From Nigrospora sphaerica (lineage: Eukaryota; Ascomycota; Sordariomycetes; Amphisphaeriales; Apiosporaceae), in NCBI GenBank assembly GCA_018287875.1, contig JAGVVL010000009.1:992001-1056000 (forward strand): a DNA stretch of 64,000 bases, written 5' to 3'. A program made the translations under genes and the position numbers. Each line of letters opens with the position of its first letter. Position 1 is the stretch's first letter. Below, in pieces: positions 32,829 through 42,300 of the stretch. Under the pieces are notes generated by a model. That model did no database searches, was not told the origin of the DNA, and worked only from the letters and a program-made list of their open reading frames with translations.

Positions 32829-35392
32829 GCTGGATTCGGCGGTTGGTGGGCAGGCGGACAGAGGCGGCGTAGGAAGGAAGAGCGGATTCGGGACCGGGAT
32901 GTTCAGGAAATGGACGGCTGCTGATGGTCTCCGTCCGAAGCGCCCTTCAGTCTTTCATATAAGGAAGAACCGGGGCAAGACGGTTGAACCCTTTATTCTT
33001 GGGGGATCCCTCTCGCCGTGTCTTGCTCGCGCCCCTCCCGGTTGCCCTTGGGCGGCTGGGTCCTAATTTCAGCCCCTCGGCTCCCTTTCGAGTCAATCGA
33101 AGGTGCAGGCGTGGTTGCGCGCGGATGCAACTGAGACAAAGACGCCAACACGGATCGATAACCGAGCCCCCCCCACCCCAAACCGCTAGCTCGTTCTCTT
33201 CATTGCCCCTTACTGCGTTCCCCGTGCGCCGCCATCAGATTGCGCATCACGGGCTACCACCGTTGCACACAAACCCCCGTAAGGAGTCGAGGGACTGCTC
33301 CTCCCTCACCCGGGATGGGGATTGTGCGTCCCGTACGAGGCTTCCACTCCGCACGGCGCCCGGTTTTTCTGTCTTTTAACCCTGCTCGGCCCGTCTCGCC
33401 CTCGCTGTCTAGCGACATGGGAAACAACAGCACGTTTCCACGAGGCGCCCTTCCCTCATCTCGAGCCTATGTTCCCGGGCCGCCCCTTTCGTTGCTGGTG
33501 CCCCTGATGTCTCAGCTTTCTATGAGCCAAGACGAGCCCTTGCGCTACCCCGGCTGTCGTCTCTAGATCAGTGCTGAGCTCCTGGTGCGCGGCCGAATGT
33601 CTCACCCGGCTCCCGGGAAACCGGAAAGGGATAAGGGGTGTGGCTAGTCATGCAACACATTAGACTGCTGAAGATGGCAGTGCCGGGTTCAAGTAACGAG
33701 AGCGATATTGTGGACCTGGTTTTATCATTTTGGAGTCGATGAACTTTTTTCGATTTTTTGTTGAGCTTTTGAAACCTGTTTCGAGAAGAATTCAAATTTA
33801 CGTAACCATCTATGGGTACATGTTGTATCTCCTCGCCCTTTCCCATGATGAGAGATATGCCATGCCCTCGGTATACGAACCCAATATTCCGGTGTTTACT
33901 TCTCTCAAAGTTCTGCACAAAATTTGCAACGAGGAGCATCAGGTAACACATCTGGCTGGGTGGGTTGCATGCATTTGCATCACTAATACAGTATGAAAAG
34001 AAGAAGTCGGGGACGGAGCTTGTCTTATGGTTTATCAGGAACTACTGAACATGAATCCTTACTAGTATTCAGCCAGGCTTGTGAAAGGCTGGTGACTACT
34101 AAAAACTAATACTATGTCTAGTTTTCTTCCTTCAACTGATCCTTCAAAGAGTATGAGACCAACATCCAGAACGGGGACGAGACTCTCTTTATTTCCACGT
34201 GAGCATATGTCCTAGTGAATGAAGGCATTTTCACTTTAGCTCCAGTCTTAGAGTGCTGTACAGAAAACTTAACACAGCGGTTTGCAGGTTGCGGGATTTA
34301 GCAACCTGCAATGAGCAATCATGGTTCGTTGCACTCGCTAACTTGTGTGGGCGTCCATAAAAGCCTATCGACGATAGGATTACGGGCAGGGATCACACTT
34401 AACCCACCATCCCGAGCCTTGAATAATCGTCACTGTTCCTTTCGCTTTCGACCTTTTTACCGCCTGGTTTGCACTTGTCTTACCACCTGCGTAGGAGAAT
34501 GTCGTACAACTCGGCAGAGTGTATCCATAGCTGACCCTGACCCGGCGAACTGCCTAGGGTCAAAAAAGTTCCCGCAGCCAGCCTCTCGGTGCGCTTATAG
34601 TACCGAATCCACATGCAGCCATGTTGTGTCGGGCCATTACCAAAGCCGAGTCGGCCAAAGCATGAAGATACACGCAGATCACGTACCACATGATTGCGAT
34701 ACCATCTGCCGCTTTAGTAAGTATTTGGCACCGAAGGCAACAGCGCTCGGGAGGAGATGGGGCGAAAACCGGGCTCTTGGTCACAAAATACCGCTCATAA
34801 CAACCTTCATAACCCTTTGAAATGCAAAGAGAAGGTAAGAACAGTGAAGTTGACCAACCTCTATAGCCAGAGTATGCACTGAAGGTGACACTGGTGGGCC
34901 GTGTCCCCTATACTTGCAGGTGGGTAAGCGACTGGCCGATCCTCTGCACGTTCAAACATACATCCACATCAATTTTTCAACGACTGCATCCAGTCTCATA
35001 AACGTGACCAATGCTATTTTTTATAGCCGATCTCGGCTTCAGTTAAAAAAGACCTAGCCTTATTTCTCTCGCCCTATTACCGAGAGCTCACCGCCTATAA
35101 AGGCCGGTATGACTCGATAAAGGGAGAATAGGGCGTCTTTTCATGTCGTGCAAGAAACTTGCGAAAAAGGTTGGATTTTTGGAGAAGCGAGATAGAAGGG
35201 CCTTTCTCATACATGAGTGGCACTGTTTGAATAGTGGCAATGTGGCTCAGCAGGCTGGCCGCGTCTAGACAAGCCAGCGGGGTTCCGATACCAGTCCACG
35301 ATTACATACACACAGCTCGCGCATATAATCATCCTTGCTGTTGCTGACTATTGAATTCTTGTTTACCCTCATCCCTGCCACTCTTCACTCAC
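32829..35392. other. Long intergenic region, partly AT-rich
   Basis: About 2.6 kb. The first 700 bases are GC-rich and empty of supported genes. From about 33650 the DNA is AT-richer with short frames only; a few inverted words such as CGATCTCGGC and CGAGAGCTC lie near 35020-35130. No transposase, tRNA or 5S rRNA recognised. Confidence 0.5.
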
Positions 35393-36505
35393 ATGCTCGC
35401 GCGTCCGCGCAGCCAACACACCGCCGCGCTCATGCCTTCATCGTCCGATCGCTCTTTCTTGGGCCTGCCCAGGGAGGTCCGCGACCAGGTGTACGCCTCC
35501 CTGTTCCGCTCCCTCGTATTCGACGCCAGCGAACCGCAGTACAGCGGCGAGGACAACGATCCGCGCCTGGCCATCCTGCGCGTCTGCCGGCAGACGTACG
35601 CCGAGGCCGGGCCGCTCGTCCTGCGCCACGTGCGCGTCGGCTGCCGCGGCGCCAGCGACATGCTGCGGGCCCTCATGGCCATGTCGGCGGCGCAGATCCG
35701 GCAGCTCCGGCACCTGCGCGTCGACTTCGACATGCTGCGCCTGAACCTGCCTCGCGCTTACGGCAGCGGCGGCGGCGACGACGACGACGACGTGGTGCCG
35801 CGGGGCTTCCACGTCGGCGCCCTCCTCAGCCTGTTTCCCGGCCTCGCGCTGGACCGGCTCGAGCTCGTCGACGGCATGCACGAGGGGCTCGACGCGTACC
35901 GGGCCTACCACGCGCCCGACGTCGTGTCGTCGCTGCTGCGCGCCGACGGCTACCGCGAGGCCCGCGCCGTCTTCGACAACCTCGGCTCCGTCTTTCCCGG
36001 CAGCTTCGCCGACCGCGGCCAGGAGAGTTTCCGCGCCGACGCCGCCGCGAAGCTCGACGCGTGGGCCGACCTCATCCGGACGCGCTTCCTGCCGCGCCCC
36101 GGCGGCTGCGTTGAGCTCTACGTCGACGAGACGGCCCCCGCCGACGAGGGGTACTGGGACCGCCACCGCGCCGCGGGGCTCGCCCTCGTCGATGGCCTCG
36201 CCGCGCGCGAAGAGGCCCGCCGCGACGGCCGCGGCGACGGCCACGACGAGCTGCGCTACTGGAACTTCGGCGCGTGCCGCGGCGAGGGTCCGTGTGCCGT
36301 GCCCGAGAAGGGCGACGAGGACGAGGAGGCAGCGCCCGTCCTCGAGTGCGTCCAGGCGCAGCCCGCGAGCGCCGAGGAGCTGCGCGCGGCGTCGGCCCAT
36401 CTGCGGCGGCTGGTCCGCGCCGGGGACTGGGCTGCCATTAAGCTTGCGCAGGAGGAGTCGGGAATGGGTTTCGATGGGCCCTACGGGGAGGAGGAGTTGT
36501 GGTAA
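35393..36505 (+). CDS. 2EXR/F-box-like protein
   Basis: Single exon; 370 residues from the ATG at 35393, or 357 from the ATG at 35432 (MPSSSDRSFLGLPREVRD). The second start places the domain at the usual distance. The motif SFLGLPREVRDQVYASLF followed by LAILRVCRQTYAEAGPLVL is the characteristic pair of fungal 2EXR/F-box-like proteins. Then come Leu-rich helices (MSAAQIRQLRHLRVDFDML), an acidic insert (GGGDDDDDVV), and a C-terminal acidic region (EKGDEDEEAAP). It could recruit substrates to an SCF-type ligase if the N-terminal helices act as an F-box, but this is unproven for such proteins. It is stronger than the related gene at 1970 and very GC-rich at third positions. Confidence 0.8.
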   Translation: MLARPRSQHTAALMPSSSDRSFLGLPREVRDQVYASLFRSLVFDASEPQYSGEDNDPRLAILRVCRQTYAEAGPLVLRHVRVGCRGASDMLRALMAMSAAQIRQLRHLRVDFDMLRLNLPRAYGSGGGDDDDDVVPRGFHVGALLSLFPGLALDRLELVDGMHEGLDAYRAYHAPDVVSSLLRADGYREARAVFDNLGSVFPGSFADRGQESFRADAAAKLDAWADLIRTRFLPRPGGCVELYVDETAPADEGYWDRHRAAGLALVDGLAAREEARRDGRGDGHDELRYWNFGACRGEGPCAVPEKGDEDEEAAPVLECVQAQPASAEELRAASAHLRRLVRAGDWAAIKLAQEESGMGFDGPYGEEELW

Positions 36506-36822
36506 ACCCCTGTAGGCCCGACCGACCTCGGTAACGCGAAATGATGCCAGGAAGGAAACTGACGGGAGGCATTCTAGTGCTTCTAGATGAAATGTCGCTG
36601 AAAAGCTAGCATGAATACAGCAAACCCTACGGGATAGCGGACAGAGGGCTAACGTGTAAGTATTCATTTGCACATGGAGCATACACAAGACACGCAAAGC
36701 AGATGATCAACAACACAATCTGGAAATTTCAGGTAGTAAATAAATCGTGAATTTTGGTGGCGGGGCCCAGATAAACTACGGCATATGGCACCTCCCCAAC
36801 CTTGGTCTACCCGATGTCCTTT
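36506..36822. other. Convergent 3' flanks
   Basis: About 320 bases of AT-richer DNA between two genes that end toward each other. Nothing coding seen. Confidence 0.5.
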
Positions 36823-37572
36823 CTAAGGAAACGGTTTGGTAAAGGTCCCCTTGGTGTTCTCGACGACTTTATGCACGGCGTTCATCCTTTTCCTCAGCTC
36901 GGCACGGTCGGTGCTGTCGTTTTTCGGATTGTCGTCACTGATAATTCCCGTCATGATGGGGCCGTACGCGGCGAAGAAGCTGTCGAGCTTGCCCATGGTG
37001 ACGTCGAAGCGGTCCTTGAGGAAGGGCTTGGATTTAGTGCCCAGGTCGCGCTTTTTGTACTTTTCATTCACCCGCATCCACTCCTCGGCCTCGTCGAGCC
37101 GCTGGGCCACGCAGTCCGTCTGCTCAATCAGGATCTGGCCGACGCGCTGGATTTGCATGTACTTGTACGTCATGAGAGCGAACTTCATCATCTTGATGGC
37201 CTGGGGCATGGTGTCCTCGGAACTGACGAGCGTGGCCATGGCATTCTGGCCGTTGTTGAAATTCTGCCCGAGCCCAAGCTTCTGCTTGATGAGGTTGAGG
37301 GGCTCGAAGATCAGGGACATTTCGTCCCTCTGCACGCTGATCTCCTTGCTCGACCACCCGCCCCCAACATAATCGGTGGACCGCACGCCAAGGTTCATGT
37401 TTCCGGACTCGAACTCGGTCGCCTTGAGATCTTGGCACGTCTCCTTTGTGCTCGAAATCTCCCTGAAAAGGTCTGGGTCAAATTGGCCTCGAGAACATGC
37501 TCCGCGACGTAGCGGACGTTTTCGTTCTACCTTGGCGGCGGCTTCGGGATGGTCTGAATCGTTGTCTGGCTG
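36823..37572 (-). CDS. Unknown mostly helical protein; 5' exon uncertain
   Basis: The main exon (36823-37572) is open for 249 codons after a TTTTAG acceptor. It reads QPDNDSDHPEAAAKVERKRP, then helical segments such as DLFREISSTKETCQDLK, MPQAIKMMKFALMTYKYMQ and QILIEQTDCVAQRLDEAEEWM, ending KVVENTKGTFTKPFP. The first Met in this frame is only at 37398, so a short upstream exon is likely. One candidate is 37687-37731 (MAPSMTISLGMTAMT), but its donor, GTGAAT, is weak. If the gene instead starts at 37398 it encodes 191 residues. Codon use is less GC-biased than in most neighbours. No membrane segment or catalytic motif is visible, and I recognise no family. It lies among other fast-evolving genes. 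Confidence 0.6.
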   Translation of the reverse strand, partial: QPDNDSDHPEAAAKVERKRPLRRGACSRGQFDPDLFREISSTKETCQDLKATEFESGNMNLGVRSTDYVGGGWSSKEISVQRDEMSLIFEPLNLIKQKLGLGQNFNNGQNAMATLVSSEDTMPQAIKMMKFALMTYKYMQIQRVGQILIEQTDCVAQRLDEAEEWMRVNEKYKKRDLGTKSKPFLKDRFDVTMGKLDSFFAAYGPIMTGIISDDNPKNDSTDRAELRKRMNAVHKVVENTKGTFTKPFP

Positions 37573-37830
37573 CTAAAATCATCTGGAGCAGTAGAAGAGT
37601 GCGTGTCAGCAGGCTACCACTGAGCAGGCCTCCACCCCTACTTCCGGGGTGGATAAGGGAGAGACGGATCAGGGAAAGTAATTCACAGTCATGGCAGTCA
37701 TTCCAAGCGAGATTGTCATAGATGGCGCCATTGGAATCGTAGTTCGAGGAGCTTGATCGTCATTATCGCGTGTCCTACACATACGGACAGGGGAGGCGCT
37801 TCGGTATTGTTGGTTTTCTTTTCCTTTTAG

Positions 37831-39031
37831 CTATTGATTCTGTTTCTCACCTCCGCGCCCCCTGTTACCCCCCTTCCGGCCCCGCGCTCGCTCCGCCACG
37901 ACGGCCTCGAGCGCGGCCAAGACCTCGAGGTAGACGCTCCGCGGCGCCAGCGCGCACGTGTGGGCGGGCGCGAACGGCGGCGCCTCGGCGGGCTGCGGCC
38001 ACGCGGGCTGGGGGAGCGCGGCGTCGAGCAGCAGGTGCACGATGCCGACGTGCCCGAGCTCCATGGCCATCTGCAGCGGCCGGCCGCACGCCGTCCGGGG
38101 CGCGGGCGGGGGCGGCGCCGGCGCCGCGTCGTCCCAGGGGCCGCCGACTTCGCTCAGCGGCGCGTGGTAGCCGCGGTCCGGGTCGGCGCCGTGCGCACGA
38201 GGCCGGCGCGGCCGAGCCGGACGGCGCGCACGAGCGGCCGCGTGTACTCGCCGACGGCGAAATCCCCGTAGTCCGGGATGTAGCGGTCGCCGCTGCACTG
38301 GGGGACGCCGGGGGGCCAGGGGTCGACGCCGAGGAAGTCGCAGGGGGCCCCGGCCGCGAGCAGCGCTGCGGCCAGCGCAGCGGCCCCCGTGTCGACGGCC
38401 ACGCAGAGCGCGCGCGTGCGCTCCCGGGTGCGCTCCGGGGCGTCAGAAGCGCGGCGAGGCGCACGTTGCTGGCGCGCGCGGCCCGGACGAGCGCCGGCCC
38501 GACGATCCAGTGGTTCGTCGCGTTCGGGTCGGCGCCGGCCGCGAGGAAGAGGCGGACCAGGTCCGCGCGGTCCTTCTTGACGGCCCACTCCAACGGCAGC
38601 AGCCGCAGCGGGAAACCACTGTCTTCCTGCAAAAAGTATGTGTTGGCGTGCTGGCGGTGTTCGTAGCAGTAAAGGATCGGGACGTCTAGGTCGACACCGC
38701 CGCGTTCAAGGATCTGCGAGATGACTTGCTCGCTATAGTCCAGGAACAGGGCCGCCCGGAAGGCGGCCCTGTACTGCAATGCGCTTGGCTGGTCGAAAAG
38801 TCCCTCCTCTTCGTTCACGTCGACTTCATGCGATGAGGACCTAAGCCAATCATCCTTCGTGCCATCTCGGTCCTTACATAGCCTGGCTGGGCGATCTTCG
38901 CCGGACCAGCGGTTCCTGAAGCGCAGCTCTCGAGAGGCAGATTGCCACACCACGTCCCATCCATCATCTTCCGGAACGGGCCGGGGCTTGCTCGGGTCAT
39001 GGTCTCCCCGTCTGTCCCGCACTCGGGCCAT
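37831..39031 (-). pseudogene. Ankyrin-repeat protein broken by two frameshifts
   Basis: The ATG at 39031 opens a protein (MARVRDRRGDHD) whose later part carries ankyrin repeats: LRLLPLEWAVKKDRADLVRLFLAAGADPNATN is a full one. The reading then needs a -1 shift at the GGGG run 38437-38440 to continue as ALCVAVDTGAAALAAALLAAGAPCDF, and another near 38190-38200 to continue as HGADPDRGYHAPLSEV and RPLQMAMELGHVGIVHLLLDAALP, ending at a stop at 37831. Each segment is ankyrin-like in a different frame, and no splice sites are present at the breaks. Either the gene is inactivated or the assembly lost bases in very GC-rich runs. Ankyrin proteins bind partners; nothing more specific can be said. It is upstream of 36823 and downstream of the pseudokinase, all on the minus strand. 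Confidence 0.75.
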
Positions 39032-39119
39032 CTCCCACCAAGAGGGCGTTGTGAGCCCAGGGCATAAGTCACGTAGCTCTTATGGAACCCCCCGAGATAC
39101 CCGTCTCTCGGGGGGTATC

Positions 39120-40722
39120 CTATCCGCCCTTTTTGGGCCCGGCATGGAAGAGCCGGTCCACGTCTTTGGGTAAAAATGCCGTCATCCCCTTTTTTTGGAT
39201 CTTGTGCCAGTCCACAGAGTCAAAGAACCCGTGCGACTTAACTTCGGTAGCACCGTTCGCTCCCAGGCGCTTAGCGGGGTTCTTATCGAGAAGCCGTGCC
39301 ACCAGGCCCTTGGCTGCGGATGGCATCTCTTTCAGTGGCTCCAGCTCCAGGACCTGGGTTGCTACCCTGCGCTCTCTTTCCTCGCGGTCTTTGTGATAAA
39401 ATGGGGGGAGCCCTGTAAGAAACTCGTGGAGAAACACCCCCAGTGTCCACCAGTCCGCTGCCCGAGTGGCCCTGTTGCCGCTCAGTACTTCCGGGGCGGG
39501 ATACTCCGGCGAATGTGGTAACACGCGGTCCTCGTCGTCGTTCTCGTTCTCGCTGAGCCCGAATAGGCTTGGAGCGCAAATGATGACATGGCCGAATGGG
39601 CCCAGTTGCAAGTTTTCGGGCTTCAAGCCCGCGATGACGCGCTGCTCATGCAGATATTCGAGAACGCAGACCAGTTCGGCGCCGATGAGTCGGACCCTCG
39701 CGGCGTCGAAGCGTCGCTCTTGTTGCAGGTGGTTGAACACGTTCCCGCCGTCGGCCATGTGCGAGAGCAGGCTAAACTCATCGGGTGTGTCCGGCCGCCG
39801 GAAGACGTACCCGAGCGGCGCAATAAAGGGGTGGACGAAGCGGTCCACACAGGACTTCGGATCGAAACCGGGAGCCCGGGTCGCCGTCATGCCGTAGATC
39901 CGATGGGGCCCCTTCCATTTGTGGTTCCTTAGGTCGCCGATCTGGACCTGGACGAGATCGCCCGAGTCGACTCCCTTTTCGATGTACCACGCGTCTAGGT
40001 CTTCCAGGGGCTTCAACTCGGTAGACCGGAACCCGGCCCTGAGCATGGTCGCCGCGTCGCCATGCGGGAGGTCCTCCCACGCTCCCAAATCTCCTTCCCG
40101 CTCGTCCTGGAGGGGGTCCAAGGTGGCCGTGCCCAGCGGCACCACTGGCGGTAAAGTGCTCGAGTCGACCAGCCTTTTTAGAAAGAAGCGGATGGCTAGC
40201 GTGGCCCTATCAAAGATATCAAGGGTTATGGTGCCGTTGCCCCAGGAAATGGTGCCGTCCCTCGTCCACACCGGTGCTATGATCCCTGCCTGAACGTCAC
40301 CGTACTCGATGACGGCACGCGGCGACCATTCCCTCTGGGCGTCCGGGTCGTCGAAGCCATCGCCAGAGTAGCGTCCTGCGAATTCGGCTGGCAGAGGCAA
40401 GCTCCCGCGTCCGGATTTCTCCGTCAGGGCAAGCTTGATGGTTAGGTGGGCGGGAAGCGGAGGGTCCGATTTGCGAAAGGGTATTGGCTCAGAACGACCT
40501 GAGATGTCATCAGTGAGGGCATGCTTGGGCCCCCTCGGTGGAAAACGCACCTCTTTTCTCGGATGACGCCGGGCTCATTCCATCGCCAAAACCATATCTC
40601 CTGCCACCTAGTGGGCGTCCTGTGCGGTGGGGTAGTGGTATCAGCGAGCGATGTGCCAGGGCGGACGGCTTGAAATGAGTCGTGGGGATAGAAGTGAGCA
40701 GAAATCCATTACCTTGTTCCAT
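39120..40722 (-). CDS. YPK/AGC-family pseudokinase
   Basis: Exons 40713-40722, 40551-40619 and 39120-40498 give 485 residues (MEQGRPLGG...). Retaining the first 93-base intron also keeps frame and gives 516. The 52-base intron 40499-40550 is required to reach an ATG. The N-terminal half has a C2-like strand region (HLTIKLALTEKSG; VWTRDGTISWGNGTITLDIF). The C-terminal half is an AGC kinase fold closest to YPK kinases: HPFIAPLGYVF, GGNVFNHLQQERRFD, EYPAPEVLSG, AADWWTLGVFLHEFLTGLPPF and KNPAKRLG. Key residues are lost: the ATP lysine (IYGMTATR in place of IYALK), the catalytic Asp (VIAGLKPEN in place of VIYRDLKPEN) and the DFG Asp (CAPSLFGLSE in place of CDFGL). APE and DxWxxG persist, so the fold is probably stable. 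A scaffold or regulatory role is likely. Confidence 0.85.
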
Positions 40723-41125
40723 TCCCAAAAACTTTCGACCTTTATGTTGGTGGGCTTCGGTGGGATCTGTTAGTGAATTAAGTTGAGGATGTAAGGGAAA
40801 GAAGATGGACGAATCGACCGAGACCCAGCTGGGCTATTTGTACCTATATGGAATGGGTCTTATCGACGGCGTTGAGCATTGACACCCGACCCCTCCGTCC
40901 ACCGAGTGAAAGCCTACATGGAGCTCCACATGCAATTTCATGGCGACCGTCCCGTCCATAGGTTGGTTCACGTACGGTATTACGGATGGCGCCGGGGAAT
41001 GACTTGGGGTTGCAATCATGATCCCGGCCTTGGGCGCTGCAGATGGATCCGACAATGGTATTCAAGTACATGCGGCAGGGTAGTATACAACAGGAGTCAC
41101 CCTCCCATGGACGCCAGTGCGAAGA
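40723..41125. other. Intergenic region upstream of the pseudokinase
   Basis: About 400 bases, with no gene I can support. It should contain the pseudokinase promoter and the 3' flank of the fragment at 41126. Confidence 0.45.
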
Positions 41126-41299
41126 CTAGACTGCAGCTTGGGGTAATGTATTTGTGCTCGCGACGCCCCAGTCCATCGGGAAATACGAGTGATCGGGCTC
41201 GGACTGGGGCTTCCTGGCCTCGTAGAACGCCCTGAACGCCTCCATCTGCCGCTCGGTCCACGGCGGGAAGGACGGCCGCATCATCTCCTTCTTGGGCAT
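41126..41299 (-). pseudogene. Orphan GC-rich coding fragment (57 codons)
   Basis: On the minus strand the frame from ATG 41299 to the stop at 41126-41128 reads MPKKEMMRPSFPPWTERQ, then MEAFRAFYEARKPQ and a SYFPMDWGV end. It is open upstream to about 41337. The composition and G/C-ending codons are those of a conserved gene, unlike the WD40 debris directly beside it. It looks like the last exon of a gene whose remainder is missing here. I do not recognise the family. It may instead be a short gene of its own. Confidence 0.35.
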
Positions 41300-41339
41300 G
41301 GCCGCGGTCCCATTGGCGTTCCGGTAATGCCTCTCAAGG

Positions 41340-42300
41340 GGTCATGGTCTGCTCCAGTTACAAAATCCCAGCAAAGCGTCATGCTCCGGTCGCCTGCGAT
41401 CGCGATTAATCGTCTGTTGGGGGAGAAGATGAGGCCCTGCACTGCGCCTTTCCAGATATGCCGAGACGTGCTTGTTTTCACATCTCAGAGTCGGAGCCCG
41501 TCTCTCGACACCGACGCTAAAATCTGTCCATCTGGCGAGAAATAAATGCTTGCAAAATAATCGAAGGCGGTAAGCTCAGGTGTGTGGGTGCCGTTCGTCG
41601 TGTCGTAGAGCTTGATACCTTTGCGCCAAGCGACTGCCGCCAGCCGACCACCTGCTGCATACTCGACGGCAATGGCTGAATCCCATTCATGATGATCTTT
41701 GGGCGGGTTTCCTTCTTCACGCCCCAAACACTGACCGGGTAGTCTCCCGGCCGGTCATCGTAAACCGCCAAAAATTGGCCGTCGGATGAGAAGGCTATCG
41801 ACCTAGCCCAGCCTTCAAGTCTTTTTTTTTTAGGTTTTTTTTTGGCGTGACCCAGTCGGTGTGTCCCAAAGACATATTGGAACCAAAAAACCCCAAAAAC
41901 TGTAAGGCGTCTGATGGAAAGACACGGTCGTGAGGTCGACCCCAAAGGTCAATCAGGCGAGGATTTCGTTGATCAAGATGGGCCTCAACATAGGAAAGTA
42001 AACGAAGCTCAAAATAGTCACGGAAATGAGCGTGAAGTACTGCTCCTATGGGTAGCAGTGTGTTAAAGGAAGGAAAAGGCGCCATGGTTTTCGAGCTATG
42101 AACTGGGCTGCCGAGACCTAACTTATACTTGTGTATACCCTTGACCAAGGCTTACGTAAGAGCCCTGGCCCGGTCTCAATATTGTCTTGTCCTTCGATGC
42201 AGAAGCCACGAGCTGGCCATCGGGAGAGAGAGTACCATTAAGCGAGAAAGCAACTGTAAGGACACTATATTCATGGCCTTTAAGGGTTTTAATGAGGGCG
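41340..42300 (-). pseudogene. Decayed WD40-repeat gene, probably NLR (NACHT/NWD-WD40) 3' part
   Basis: Minus-strand fragments in three frames show successive WD40 blades, from high to low coordinates: GHEYSVLTVAFS...LSPDGQLVASASKDKTI (about 42180-42300), then a non-repeat segment (FNTLLPIGAVLHAHFRDYFEL, FPSDALQFLGFFGSN), ARSIAFSSDGQFLAVYDD...VSVWGVK, AVEYAAGGRLAAVAWRKGIKLYD, and FASIYFSPDGQILASVSRDGLRL followed by TGA then DVKTS. In that last blade the Trp of the LWD motif has become a stop (41485-41487). Frame changes surround a T/A homopolymer at 41820-41842. In filamentous fungi such repeats usually form the sensor end of NLR-like incompatibility proteins. No intact NACHT part is present. 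Confidence 0.7.

Noticed and set aside
34960..35140. Possible structured RNA or 5S rRNA in the inverted words near 35020-35130
   Set aside because: I could not match 5S rRNA boxes or draw a convincing long-range fold by eye.
35438..36697. Minus-strand open frame of 419 codons
   Set aside because: It is antisense to the 2EXR-like gene; its Ala/Val/Gly/Arg-rich translation mirrors the codon bias of the other strand.
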